A stretch of 64,000 bases of DNA from Strigamia acuminata. Its lineage: Eukaryota; Arthropoda; Chilopoda; Geophilomorpha; Linotaeniidae. Under the pieces are notes generated by a model. The model searched no databases. It was not told the DNA's origin and saw only the letters and a program-made list of their open reading frames with translations. Shown here one piece after another: positions 11,348 through 21,418 of this stretch. Both the position numbers and the translations under genes were made by a program. Numbering within the stretch: the first letter of the stretch is position 1; the number at the start of each line of letters is the position of its first letter. The stretch is taken from assembly GCA_949358305.1 (NCBI GenBank), contig OX442315.1, positions 35,366,427 to 35,430,426 of the forward strand. The letters are read 5' to 3'.

Positions 11348-14300
11348 TCATGTCCTCCCGGTGATTTTACCGTCCTTTATAAACGGGTTTGGTACCTTTT
11401 TTCTTGTACTTTGTCGTGTTATAGGTTTCGGTATTTTACTTCTTGATCGTGTGGATCTTTTAGTAATCTCTGTTTCTTTTTCAGGAGTTTTAGGAGTTTC
11501 TTCGTTAACTGCTGCTTCCTCCCCTCCTAAATTTCCATCTGGGGCGCTAGTTAGTTCGGCGTTGTCTGGAGTTACGTGAGTCGTATTTTCGTTCAAGTCT
11601 GAAACAGTGGCGACGTCGTCGAACATATCTCGTATTGTGGGCGATGGAGATGGCTGCGCTTGGTCCTCGGCCCATTCTTCTTGTGGAAATTCCGGCAAGT
11701 ACGGCGTCAGTTCTCGAGCGTGGATTGATCGAAAATTCACATTATCGGCCAAACGTTGCAGAGAAAATGCGTTCCCGCCGTGGGCTTTGGTAATTACGTA
11801 TGGGCCGTCTCGTTTGTCGGCTAAGCCGGCATGGATCCCTTTATCTGCACTGGATAAAATGTGAGTGTCCTTCCATACGAGATCGTTGATTTTGAAATTA
11901 CAAAATTGTGTGTTCTTTTCAGACTTTTTCACTCGTTCGCGCATGTCAAACACATGTGACATCATATGTTGGTAGGTTGCCGAAATTGCTTGTTCTAGTT
12001 GATGTACGTAGATGTGAGGATTTTTTGGATCGACTTTTCGAATTCCTTCTGGGATGCGTGGATCCCAGGGCACTCGTAGCTCTCGAGCGAAGTTGAGATA
12101 AGCCGGGGAAAAGCCGCGGTTCCTCGAAATGGTCGTTCGGATGCTAAATGCGATTTCTTTAAGGAACTCGTCCCACTTGGAATGTACGTCTGTGAAAATA
12201 GCAAGCGCATATTTTATGTCGCGGTTGAGGCGCTCCACGGGATTAGCCCGTGGGTTATATGTTGAAGTAAATGATGGTTGAATGTCGAATTGATTGCAGA
12301 AGTCTTTGTATAATCTTGATGCGAATTGTGGGCCATTATCGGAAATTAATTTCCGCGGGAAGCCAAAATGTAACGCGACTTCGTAGAGGCACTGGATTAT
12401 TTTCTGCTTAGTCGGGTGGGCCATCGGATACAATTCTGGCCATCCTGTTGCGACATCCATGATCACGAGTATGTATTTGTGGCTATTTGCACTTGTTATC
12501 TTAGGACCCATAAGGTCTACGCTCCAACAATCAAAGGGGGCGAATGGTCCAAGTGATAAATTCTCGTAGTTAGCCTTATTTCGAGGCTTGCAGGCTTGGC
12601 ATCGTGGACAGTGTCGTATGAATCGTACGATGTCCCTTCTCATTTCGGGCCAATAGTACAGTTGACTGGCCCGATAGAGAGTCCTCGCCACGCCGGCGTG
12701 TCCGGCTAGAGGGTGGCCGTGTACCATCCACAGAATTTGTGTTCGAACTTTTCTCGGAATTACGACTTTAATTGAACTTCCTGACTCTGTCAAGTCGTCC
12801 CGAAAGTTCGGATGGTACTTTAAAAGTAGGCCATCGTCTATCAGATAAGCGGATGCCTTAATTTTGAACTCTTCTCTGGATTCTTCGCTGTAGACGTCGC
12901 TAGGGAAAGTCTCGTTGGTCAGGTAGTCATAGAACCTTTTACAGAAGGCGGTGTCGTTCTTCTGAGCCTCGATGAGTTCCTCGCGAGTAGGTGGGACACA
13001 GTTCGTGCCTTTACTCACGTGTGCAACGAAAGCTCGCACAAATTTATCCGAGATTCTGGGTTCGATGGATAAGTCGTAATTTGGTCTGGCATCTTTTGCC
13101 GATTGATACGCCCTCATCCAATATCCGACGTATTTTTCATCGGAAGATTCCAACTTTTCTTTCGGCAGTTCATTCTGTTTTCTGAATTCCCACTTCCTGA
13201 TCGGGGTGGGACAGTAAGCTATCCGAGAATCGTCGTCGCCGTCGTCGTCTGGCTTGTCGGGTTCTGAGGCGGGAGCTCTAGAGAGCGCGTCGGCGACTGT
13301 GTTGTACTTCCCTGGTTTATATTCGATTTGTAGGTCGTAAGCCATGAGCTCTAATTGCCATCGAGCCATCCGACCCGACGGTTCTTTAAGGCCCATAAAC
13401 CACCTCAGTGCTTGATGGTCAGTCTGAACGGTAAATTTTGTGAATTCGAGGTAAGGCCTGAATTTACGAACTGCCCATACGATTGCCAAGCATTCGAGCT
13501 CTGTCGCTGAGTAATTTTTCTCGGCGGCTTGAATTTTCCGGCTGATAAAGATCGTGGGTACTTCTTGATGTATGCCGTCGATTTCGTGCATTTGCATCAA
13601 CGCAGCCCCCAATCCGATTTTACTCGCATCCGTATGTAAGATAAATTCGCGATTCAAGTCGGGAAGAGGGATGGTTTTGGTGTCGATTAGCATTTGTTTG
13701 ATTTTGTCAAACGCTGCTTTGCAATGGCTGGTCCAGTTAAATTTGATTTCGGGGTCTTTCGGCGGGTCCTCCTTTGGATTTATTTTCTGGACAGTTTTTA
13801 AAAGATCGGTGATTGGGGCCGCGACTTCCGCTAAATGTGGCAGGAGTCGGCCGAAGAAATTTACCATTCCTAAAAAACGTTGTACCCCTTTCACGTCCGT
13901 AGGTGCTGGAAAATCGGTGATTGCTCGTACTTTCTTTGGGTCTATGGATAAGCCATTGACTCCAACTTTGTATCCAAGAAATGCAAGTTCTTTTCGGCAA
14001 AACTGGCTCTTTCCGGGGTGTATGTGGAGTCCGGCCTTTGCTAAACGACGTATTACTTCGTCGATATGTCTGATGTGTTCGTCAAAAGTCTGGGAAACAA
14101 TAATAATATCGTCCAGGTAAGCCCAGGCGTATTTATGTAGCGCGTCGCCCAAAACCTTCTCGATTAATCGTTGAAATGTTGCCGGGGCATTTACTAGGCC
14201 AAATGGCATGACATTAAACATTAATCTGCCCATCGGGGACCAGAAAGCGGTTTTTTCTTTGTCTTCGGCACGGAGTTCGACCTGCCAATATCCTTTCGAC

Positions 14301-15775
14301 AGATCCATCGTTGTTACCCAATTAAATGGGGCTAATTCTCGAAGAATAGCTTCGATTGATGGCATCTGGACGGGGTCGATAACGGTAATGGCGTTTAGAG
14401 GTCGATAATCGATACACAGTCTGGGTTCCGATCCTGCACGCATGACGAGCACGATTCTCATCGCATATTCTCCTAATGCCTCGGACACTATCCCCTTGTC
14501 CAGTAAGTCTTGACAGATCGTCTTGACGATTTCGCGTTTTTGGGGGTTCATGCCCTTGAATGGAACTCGTACTGGCTTATCCGTACTTAATTCTATTTCG
14601 TGTTTTACGTAATTTGTCTTTCCCGGTTCTTTAGTCAGGATTTTTTGATGTTTTTGTAGCATTTCTTCAAGTAATTTAGTCTGGGTTTCTCCTAGGTTCG
14701 CGTCCATGGCCAAATTGTGAGCCAAATTTCCTTCTTGGAGTCGGGCGTTAAAAGATTTGAAATCGTAATCTTGTACGAATTGCTTCAAATTTCCGCCTTT
14801 CCATTCGTCCTCTTCGTCGTTTGAATCTAGGAGTTCGGTAGGTACTGTCATTAGTCGGGGGTCCTCGCGTTTATCGATATAGTTCCAGGACCTCGTTATG
14901 GGGTTGGGCTGGATCTCCATTATGGCCATGATGTCCATACCCAAGAGTAGGACCGTGTCGTAGGTTGGTAAAACGATGAAAGGATGGGTTATTACGCCTC
15001 CCTCCCATATGACTTTTGTTGTCAGTACCCCTACTGGACGCACTTCTCCAGCAGCGGTTTTTACGGCCACATTTTCGCTTATTCCCCGTAGTTTGTCGCG
15101 TTGTTTTTTGTCCAACGACTCGTATAGATCTGAAGAGATAAAGGACCGGTCGGCTCCCGAATCCAACAAACCGATGAATTTTTTGTCGTTAAACTTGATT
15201 GTTAACATTGCGAGTGAGTCCTTCCGCTCTTTAGCCAAATTACAATGTAAAATGCGTTTCTTTCGAGGTGGGGTCTCCTCGTAGGCGTGAGGTAATTCTT
15301 GGAATGTTTCGGCTATTTTTTCGCCGTCCGCCGTATTAGTGGTTGGGCCACTATATTCGCGTTTTTCTGTGGTGAAGTAAGCCGTAGTGAAATAAACGAC
15401 CTTTTTCTGTAATTCTTTTATTTGTTTTTCTAACCAATTGGTGTTTATCCATTTGGCTTGTAATTCGTCTTCCGAACTTGAGTCGCTAATTTCTTTATTA
15501 TTTGTTTCAATTTCTTTCGATTTTTTCTCTTTTAATTTGAGTTTTAATTTGACTACTTCTTCCGTAATTACTTCGTTAATTGCCTGGTTAATTGTCGTAT
15601 TCGTGGTAAATTTCGGGGTTTGGTCTTCCGGGCGTGCAGACAGATTTATTATTTTTTCTCTGTCTGCTTTAACCAGTTTTTTGTCAGTTCTTCGAATTTG
15701 GCTGTTAGCTTTTCTAACAATGCGTCGTTTTTGGCGGCTTCCTTCTCCTCCTTCCTCTTTTTTCGTTTTGGACAA
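11348..15775 (-). CDS. pol: Pol polyprotein of element 1 (protease-RT-RNase H-integrase)
   Basis: The open frame spans 1,475 codons; functional translation most likely enters by -1 frameshift at 15,676-15,682. In order: aspartic protease LLDSGADRSFI (about residue 205), reverse transcriptase with YLDDIII (about 552), RNase H starting HTDASKIGLGAAL (about 713), integrase zinc-binding HHCC (HGHPLAGH ... CPRCQAC, about 1,018-1,060) and the integrase catalytic triad: D in DLMGP (about 1,089), D in SDNGPQF (about 1,145), E in NPVERLNRD (about 1,179). A GPY/F-type module (KRDGPYVIT) follows, then an acidic tail. Every catalytic motif looks intact. The order RT-RNase H-integrase is diagnostic of Ty3/gypsy. 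Confidence 0.96.
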   Translation of the reverse strand: MSKTKKEEGGEGSRQKRRIVRKANSQIRRTDKKLVKADREKIINLSARPEDQTPKFTTNTTINQAINEVITEEVVKLKLKLKEKKSKEIETNNKEISDSSSEDELQAKWINTNWLEKQIKELQKKVVYFTTAYFTTEKREYSGPTTNTADGEKIAETFQELPHAYEETPPRKKRILHCNLAKERKDSLAMLTIKFNDKKFIGLLDSGADRSFISSDLYESLDKKQRDKLRGISENVAVKTAAGEVRPVGVLTTKVIWEGGVITHPFIVLPTYDTVLLLGMDIMAIMEIQPNPITRSWNYIDKREDPRLMTVPTELLDSNDEEDEWKGGNLKQFVQDYDFKSFNARLQEGNLAHNLAMDANLGETQTKLLEEMLQKHQKILTKEPGKTNYVKHEIELSTDKPVRVPFKGMNPQKREIVKTICQDLLDKGIVSEALGEYAMRIVLVMRAGSEPRLCIDYRPLNAITVIDPVQMPSIEAILRELAPFNWVTTMDLSKGYWQVELRAEDKEKTAFWSPMGRLMFNVMPFGLVNAPATFQRLIEKVLGDALHKYAWAYLDDIIIVSQTFDEHIRHIDEVIRRLAKAGLHIHPGKSQFCRKELAFLGYKVGVNGLSIDPKKVRAITDFPAPTDVKGVQRFLGMVNFFGRLLPHLAEVAAPITDLLKTVQKINPKEDPPKDPEIKFNWTSHCKAAFDKIKQMLIDTKTIPLPDLNREFILHTDASKIGLGAALMQMHEIDGIHQEVPTIFISRKIQAAEKNYSATELECLAIVWAVRKFRPYLEFTKFTVQTDHQALRWFMGLKEPSGRMARWQLELMAYDLQIEYKPGKYNTVADALSRAPASEPDKPDDDGDDDSRIAYCPTPIRKWEFRKQNELPKEKLESSDEKYVGYWMRAYQSAKDARPNYDLSIEPRISDKFVRAFVAHVSKGTNCVPPTREELIEAQKNDTAFCKRFYDYLTNETFPSDVYSEESREEFKIKASAYLIDDGLLLKYHPNFRDDLTESGSSIKVVIPRKVRTQILWMVHGHPLAGHAGVARTLYRASQLYYWPEMRRDIVRFIRHCPRCQACKPRNKANYENLSLGPFAPFDCWSVDLMGPKITSANSHKYILVIMDVATGWPELYPMAHPTKQKIIQCLYEVALHFGFPRKLISDNGPQFASRLYKDFCNQFDIQPSFTSTYNPRANPVERLNRDIKYALAIFTDVHSKWDEFLKEIAFSIRTTISRNRGFSPAYLNFARELRVPWDPRIPEGIRKVDPKNPHIYVHQLEQAISATYQHMMSHVFDMRERVKKSEKNTQFCNFKINDLVWKDTHILSSADKGIHAGLADKRDGPYVITKAHGGNAFSLQRLADNVNFRSIHARELTPYLPEFPQEEWAEDQAQPSPSPTIRDMFDDVATVSDLNENTTHVTPDNAELTSAPDGNLGGEEAAVNEETPKTPEKETEITKRSTRSRSKIPKPITRQSTRKKVPNPFIKDGKITGRT

Positions 15776-18204
15776 TCTCTTCTCCAGTGTCCCACCTCGT
15801 TACAGTAATTACAAGGTTTTGTGGTGGAGTTATCTGTTTTCGGGTACGGTCGTCTCACGAACTCTTTTTTCTCGTAGGGTTTGTCGCTTTTTGGATTGTG
15901 GTGCTCCGTTTTATTCGCGGTCTTCATTCGGGGTCGGTAGCTTGGGGCGATTTCTTTCCCCATGTTAGCGTGGAGAGTCTCTTCTTCTTGTTGGCTATCG
16001 CTGGTATCCCCTCCTGAGTTTTGCTCGGAGTTATTGTCTTCACTTTCCCTCCCTTCTTCGAGATTAGTTGCGTCGGAGTTCGTACTGGCTCTGTAAGCTT
16101 TTGGAGCCGGTATCGGGTTCGAGGCGGTTTTATCGTTCGCCTTTTTCTGGGGTGCGGCCTCGATTTCTCCGTTTAGGAAGCTACGCGACTGGATTAGTCT
16201 CCCTGCGTCATGATTTTTCGCATGAATCCGTTGTATGCGGAGCTGCGTTTGTGTTCTTTGCTCGGGCGTCAGGGCTTCCGTATAACGGTCGTCCACTTCT
16301 TCGTGATACTCGTTTACAAATTTCAATAGTTGTTCGAAACTGTCGGCTGTCGGCGCGTTCATGTCTCTCAGTACTTTCTTCGAAGTGTCGTTTAATCCCT
16401 TTTCGAAGATTACGTTCTGTGCATATTCGTCGAGTGGCGTATCCAACTCGTTGAACAGACTTTTGGCTCGTCGGAAATAGGCTCGTAATTCTTCTCCTGC
16501 GGCTTGCAGCATGAGACTGACTCTCTGCCTAATTTCTTTTTGCGTCTCGCCGTACTGACTGTTGAAAGCGACGACAAATTGCTCCCAAGTTTTCAATTTT
16601 GCTTCCACGTACCAGGCTCGAGCTTCCCCTACTAACATTTCTGGCAAACCCTTCGCCACCATCTCGTCGGGTTCGGCTCCGAGCCGCGAAATGGTGAGTG
16701 CCACTTCGTCGAGGAATTTATTCCCGGCTCTCCAAGTCCCGTCGAATCTCATTAGCCGCAACTGTGACCATTTTATGTTTCGGTCTTTTTGTTCTAAGGC
16801 CCATTGATCGGCAGAATACTTTCGAAGAAGGCTCTCGTTCTGCCTTGGTCGATTTCTTAGATTTCGGTTTTGATTGATTTGGGAGTCGGCGCGTGCCCGC
16901 TCCTCGAGTGCTCTCAATCTAGCTTCCATTATGGGATCGGCTTGGTATTGGTTCCCACAGTTCGGGGACGCGGCTCCGTTTTGTGGCGCGAATCGGTTGA
17001 AATTGTCGCTGGCTGAGTTTGGGTCAGTCAAGGTCGGTGTTGTCGAGTTTAGCTGAGACTCGGTCAGTCGTGTTCCGGGGGGGAAAATTCCATTTATGGC
17101 TGTTCCATTTAGGACCCCGTTCTTCTGTCCGATCAAAATTGTCGACTTTCTTCCGCCGTAGAGTTGCGATTTTAGTCTTGCGGCTTCTCGGTCGGCTTCG
17201 TTGGCGGCTTGTATTTTAATTCTTTCCGCCTCGTTTGCTGCGTCGACGTTGGCTTGTACCGTCTGGATATCTTCGAGGCTTGGCATTGCCAACCTGTTCC
17301 GTCCTTGCTGGTTTCTTAGCTGATTTTGTTGATTTATCAGTCTAATCATCTCTGCGTTAGGATCCTTTGGCGTTTGACTGGTGTGGCCAGCCCTAGTAGC
17401 GAAGGATTGTGAGATTGCCCACGACTGTTGACCCTTATTATTTCGGCGATCCTGTTGGAAAGCTTCCAGAAATTCGTTCTGGATTTCGACTGGCTCGTCC
17501 ACTATACTATCCCATCCTTTAACGTTGATCCCTTTCGAGCTGAGGGAATCGGCCTCGCTTTCGTCGTCGGCGTCGGACGTTCGGGTGGAATCGTAGGAGT
17601 CCGTCAATTGATTATTTGTTTTTTGACGTTTTACGCTTTTTCGACCCCTTCTAAGGGCTCGTTTCTCCGCTCGTTCTTTGGCAAGGCGAATGATCATGTT
17701 CATCTGTGCCAGCGGGTCCCCTTCTTCATCGTAAGGGATTCCCTCCAGTCGAGCGAGTTCATACGCTTCCTTACAGCTATCGATTTGGGATTTCTTCGAA
17801 TTATAACCGTGCGTGATCGTGATACGATTACTCTGGTGATTATCCCGATTGTCGAATAGGTTATACCCGTTCTGACTTTGTCCGGATTCTTCCTCCTCTT
17901 CTTCGACTTCTTCTTCGATTCGCTGATTTATCGGCGTTTTATTGGTTGGGTTTTTGCTAGCGGGTACTTTACTAGCCGGCGTTTTTTCGGTCGGCACATT
18001 CTCGGGTGGTTTTTCCGCGTGGTTTTCGTTGACTGGTGTATTTCCAGTCGTTTTTTCCCTCGTCGGCTCCGGTGGCTGCTTTTCTAACGCTGGACTAGCT
18101 AATGCTTCGGCCCTTGCCTTGGCGGATTCCATGGCTTTTCTTCGGGCGCTTGCGGTTGAAGGGTTTCGATTTTTCCCGCTTTTCGTCATTTTGATAGTTT
18201 GCAA
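15649..18204 (-). CDS. gag: Gag polyprotein of element 1
   Basis: The ORF of 851 codons starts 70 bp inside the 5' LTR. The first half is low-complexity, rich in K, E, P and T. A capsid-like region follows around the middle (WRAGNKFLDEVALTISRLGA then a helical segment typical of retrotransposon gag). Near the C-terminus is one zinc knuckle, CNYCNEVGHWRRDC (CX2CX4HX4C), followed by a basic tail. Gag forms the virus-like particle and the knuckle binds genomic RNA. The ORF overlaps pol by 127 bases, and pol is in the -1 frame. Confidence 0.93.
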   Translation of the reverse strand: MQTIKMTKSGKNRNPSTASARRKAMESAKARAEALASPALEKQPPEPTREKTTGNTPVNENHAEKPPENVPTEKTPASKVPASKNPTNKTPINQRIEEEVEEEEEESGQSQNGYNLFDNRDNHQSNRITITHGYNSKKSQIDSCKEAYELARLEGIPYDEEGDPLAQMNMIIRLAKERAEKRALRRGRKSVKRQKTNNQLTDSYDSTRTSDADDESEADSLSSKGINVKGWDSIVDEPVEIQNEFLEAFQQDRRNNKGQQSWAISQSFATRAGHTSQTPKDPNAEMIRLINQQNQLRNQQGRNRLAMPSLEDIQTVQANVDAANEAERIKIQAANEADREAARLKSQLYGGRKSTILIGQKNGVLNGTAINGIFPPGTRLTESQLNSTTPTLTDPNSASDNFNRFAPQNGAASPNCGNQYQADPIMEARLRALEERARADSQINQNRNLRNRPRQNESLLRKYSADQWALEQKDRNIKWSQLRLMRFDGTWRAGNKFLDEVALTISRLGAEPDEMVAKGLPEMLVGEARAWYVEAKLKTWEQFVVAFNSQYGETQKEIRQRVSLMLQAAGEELRAYFRRAKSLFNELDTPLDEYAQNVIFEKGLNDTSKKVLRDMNAPTADSFEQLLKFVNEYHEEVDDRYTEALTPEQRTQTQLRIQRIHAKNHDAGRLIQSRSFLNGEIEAAPQKKANDKTASNPIPAPKAYRASTNSDATNLEEGRESEDNNSEQNSGGDTSDSQQEEETLHANMGKEIAPSYRPRMKTANKTEHHNPKSDKPYEKKEFVRRPYPKTDNSTTKPCNYCNEVGHWRRDCPKRKKRKEEKEAAKNDALLEKLTAKFEELTKNWLKQTEKK
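15676..15682 (-). promoter_or_regulatory. -1 ribosomal frameshift heptamer A AAA AAC
   Basis: Read on the minus strand in the gag frame, codons ACA AAA AAC contain the heptamer A AAA AAC, one of the classic eukaryotic -1 slippery sequences. It lies inside the gag-pol overlap, about 27 bases before the gag stop. A one-base backward slip there enters the pol frame (continuing CTG GTT AAA). I did not establish a downstream pseudoknot. Confidence 0.75.
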
Positions 18205-18254
18205 ATGTCAAACCGTAAGATATGTTTATTTAAAATAGTCTGATTAGTCAAACT

Positions 18255-18272
18255 ATCCCGGACAGACCCCCA
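18255..18272 (-). promoter_or_regulatory. Primer binding site, tRNA-Pro-like
   Basis: Two bases inside the 5' LTR the minus strand reads TGGGGGTCTGTCCGGGAT. Its complement ends in CCCCCA and contains ATCCCGG, which is the T-arm and acceptor layout of a tRNA 3' end with discriminator C. Eukaryotic tRNA-Pro has that discriminator and a closely similar end. The exact tRNA is an inference, with about two mismatches to the tRNA-Pro end I recall. Confidence 0.65.
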
Positions 18273-18274
18273 CG

Positions 18275-18887
18275 TGTCGTAACCTTGGTTCCGGTAAATA
18301 AACTTACACAATATCTTACAATAATAACCTTTTATTTCACACTTGTAATATAATACAAATATACTTAACAATGCTGTGGTCTCGGATCCTTGTCGGCGGA
18401 TACGATTTGCTGCTGCACGGCAGTCTTACACGTGGCTTCTGTTGTTGTCTAGGGTAATGGCGTCTGGCGAAACACGTGTTCGCAAACGCTTCGCTTCGGG
18501 AGATATTACAATCGTAGTATTGCTACGATAATATCTGTGACTTCTGATTTATAGATGTAATTGGCAACGGGCATCGATCCTCTATCAATCCGGTAAAACG
18601 GCCTGACGGTGAGGTGATGATGCTAATGTTGCTCTGGTATCTATAAAGTGGGGGTTTCCGGTCAGACACGGGTTTAAATAGTGGCTGGACCGGAAATGAC
18701 GTATTTGCATAAATTCGGGGAATTATGCAAATCTATGACGTTGTCACGTCAGTCCCGCAGAAACGGTAAAACTAGTATAGCTAGTTTTCCCGCAATAATC
18801 TGACAATCATTTTACTATCAATATTAAAATTACTATTTATTAGGTTATGATTAATTAAAACACTTTTGTGACCTCGTGGTCACCACA
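18275..18887 (-). repeat. 5' LTR of element 1 (promoter LTR)
   Basis: 613 bp, upstream of gag on the minus strand, so this copy would drive transcription. It is identical to the other LTR except for two bases I noticed. The transcription start was not located. Confidence 0.95.
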
Positions 18888-20264
18888 ATTTAGCCTTGAG
18901 TTCGGAGTTGGGTATAATTCAAGGGCCGCCAGGTACTGGAAAAACCCACGTGGCATTAAAGATCATGCAAACTTTACTCAACAATCAAGACGTTTGGAGG
19001 GGCAAAGAGAAATGCGGCCCCATTTTGGTGGTATCCATGACGAATCCTGCTTTGGATCAATTTCTAGAAGGCGTGCTGGATTTTACTCAATCGATAATAC
19101 GTGTTGGAGGAGGATCGGAGAGCGAAAAACTCGAGAAATATTCATTGAAGGCTGTTCAAGATCGCATGAAACGTAATGGGCGTGTGGGAGAATACTCTGG
19201 TGAAATTAAGCGATTGAGATACCAGTTGAGACTGATAAGAAATTCAATTGAAGCAAGGAAAGTTAATTCTTTTATTTGGGATGAAAAGGTGGTGGAATAT
19301 ATGCCGGATTGGAACCAAGGACTCGTGAAATCATTACATTTCGAATTTGATGAAATTTTCGAATTAAATTCAGTGAAAACAATTCAGCGACATAAACTAT
19401 TTTTGAAGACTTGGCTCGGTCTAACGTTGGATTCAATGTTTGTATCTGATAGAGAATTAGATCATTTTTTACACGACGGTCAATACGAAGTGGATAAAGT
19501 GTGTAAGAAGATCAAGGCTGTTCTAGGATTAAACAAACTGACTTTAAACGAGGTGGTTGATCCGCTGCTTGCTGTTGTTGATGGGAAAGGTCAAGTGGAT
19601 GTTGGCGATCGTGTAGAAATTAAGTACTCGAGAGTTCCAGGTGCTTCGGATTTTCAACGTAATTGTCGGACGGTGAATGTTGAGTGTTTGGATGTTGCAG
19701 AGTGCCAGAATGGTAAATCGAAGTCAGCCCAATTGCTCGTCCACTGCGGCAAACTACACATATCCATCGTACAAAATGTTAAATCGGATGTTATGACGGA
19801 TGAAGAAGTTGGAAATGTTGGAAATGTTTGGACTCTTGCGTTGAAAGATCGATGGCGGCTGTATCTAAAATGTAGAAACGATTTGAAGGAAATTAAGAAA
19901 TTAGAGATTGCCAAATTAGAGGCAAAGTATGAATGGACAGCCGAGAAACTCAGGGAGATGGTTAGTAAGGAGCGAAGTAGCATATTAAGTGAATGTGATG
20001 TGATTGGAATGACAACAACTGGTGCTGCGAAACATGCGTATGAACTTAGTTTTATTGAGCCAAAAATTGGTAATTTTACAATTTATTAAAAATTTAAATT
20101 TTTGGTAAATAAATTTCATGTTTTTTTTTTTAGTTGTTGTTGAAGAAGCCGCAAAAGTATTCGAATCACACATTATCTCCGCATTGACGTTTAACACTCA
20201 ACATCTTATACTTATTGGTGAGATATAATAATAATAATAATAATAATGATGACAAACACTGGTA

Positions 20265-21418
20265 TACTCTGACCGACCTTTAGAAGGTCCCTAACTCACA
20301 GCCTCATTACTGCTAACTGTGAAGTGTGTCACACCACCAGGAAAAGTAGTTTTGGTCAGTTTTAAATTTTAATCGATTTTTTTAGGATTTATAATTGATT
20401 TTGAACGATTTTTGAACAATTTTAATCGATTTTTTAATAATTTTAATCGATTTTTAACGATATTCATCGATTTTTAACGATATTCATCGATTTTTAACGA
20501 TATTCATCGATTTTTAACGATATTAATTTATTTTAATTGATTTTAATCGATTTTTAACGATTTTCAACAATTTTCAACGATTTTAATCGATTTTTAACGA
20601 TTTTAATCGATTTTTAACGATTTTAATCGATTTTTAACGGTTTTAATCGATTTTTAACGATTTTAATCGATTTTTAACGGTTTTAATCAAATTTTGAATC
20701 GATTTTTAACGAATTTTACCAATATCGATATTTTTCCGATGTTGATATTTTTATCGATATTTTTTTCGATATCGATATTTTTATCGATATTTTTTCAATA
20801 TCGATATTTTTATCGATATTCTTAAAAATCAATTAAAATTGTTAAAAAATTGATTAAAATCGTTAAAAAATTGATTAAAATCGTTAAAAAATCAATTAAA
20901 ATCGTTAAAAATTCGATTAAATATCTAAAAAATTGATCAAAATCTATTAAAGTTGAATAAAACTATTAAAAATCGATTAAAGTCGTTAATAAATCGTTAA
21001 AATCAATTAAAATTGTTAATAAATCGTTAAAAATCGATTAATATAGTTAAAAATCGATTAATATAGTTAAAAATCGATTAATATAGTTAAAAATCGATTA
21101 ATATAGTTAAAAATCGATTAATATAGTTAAAAATCGATTAATATAGTTAAAAATCGATTAATATAGTTAAAAATCGATTAATATAGTTAAAAATCGATTA
21201 ATATAGTTAAAAATCGATTAATATAGTTAAAAATCGATTACAATAGTTAAAAAATTGTCAAAAATTGATTAAAATTGATAAAAATCAATTACAAATTGTA
21301 AAAAAATCGATTAAAATTTAATACTAACTAAAACTACTTTTTCTGGTGGTGTGACACACTCCACAGTTAGAAGTAATGAGGCTGTGAGTTAGGGACCTTC
21401 TAAAGGTCGGTCAGAGTA
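20265..21418. mobile_element. Foldback MITE in intron 2 of copy 2 (TA target, Tc1/mariner-like)
   Basis: The element is about 1,154 bp. Its ends mirror each other (left TACTCTGACCGACCTTTAGA, right end the reverse complement) for about 100 bp. TA flanks both ends (20263-20264 and 21419-21420), and the same intron of copy 3 is an empty site reading ACTGGTAGGTG. The interior is AT-rich tandem sequence: degenerate GATTTTTAACGATTTTAATC units on the left and about a dozen near-identical 20-bp units (TTAAAAATCGATTAATATAG) at about 21,030-21,245. A TA duplication suggests mobilisation by a Tc1/mariner-type transposase. No coding capacity. Confidence 0.85.

Larger units (their letters stand above)
7478..18887 (-). 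mobile_element. Complete Ty3/gypsy LTR retrotransposon (element 1)
   Basis: Two 613-bp LTRs (7478-8090 and 18275-18887) begin TGTCGTAACC and end GGTCACCACA in window orientation. I found only two differences between them (near 7,608 and 7,755), which points to a recent insertion. A 4-bp duplication ATTT flanks it (7474-7477 and 18888-18891). Internal order on the minus strand is primer site, gag, pol (protease, reverse transcriptase, RNase H, integrase), a spliced-looking third ORF and polypurine tract. Integrase after RNase H places it in Ty3/gypsy. All long ORFs are open, so it may still be competent or have been so recently. Confidence 0.97.

Noticed and set aside
21030-21245. Regular 20-bp repeats resembling a CRISPR array
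   Set aside because: Units are contiguous with no spacers, lie in an animal intron and belong to a foldback MITE.
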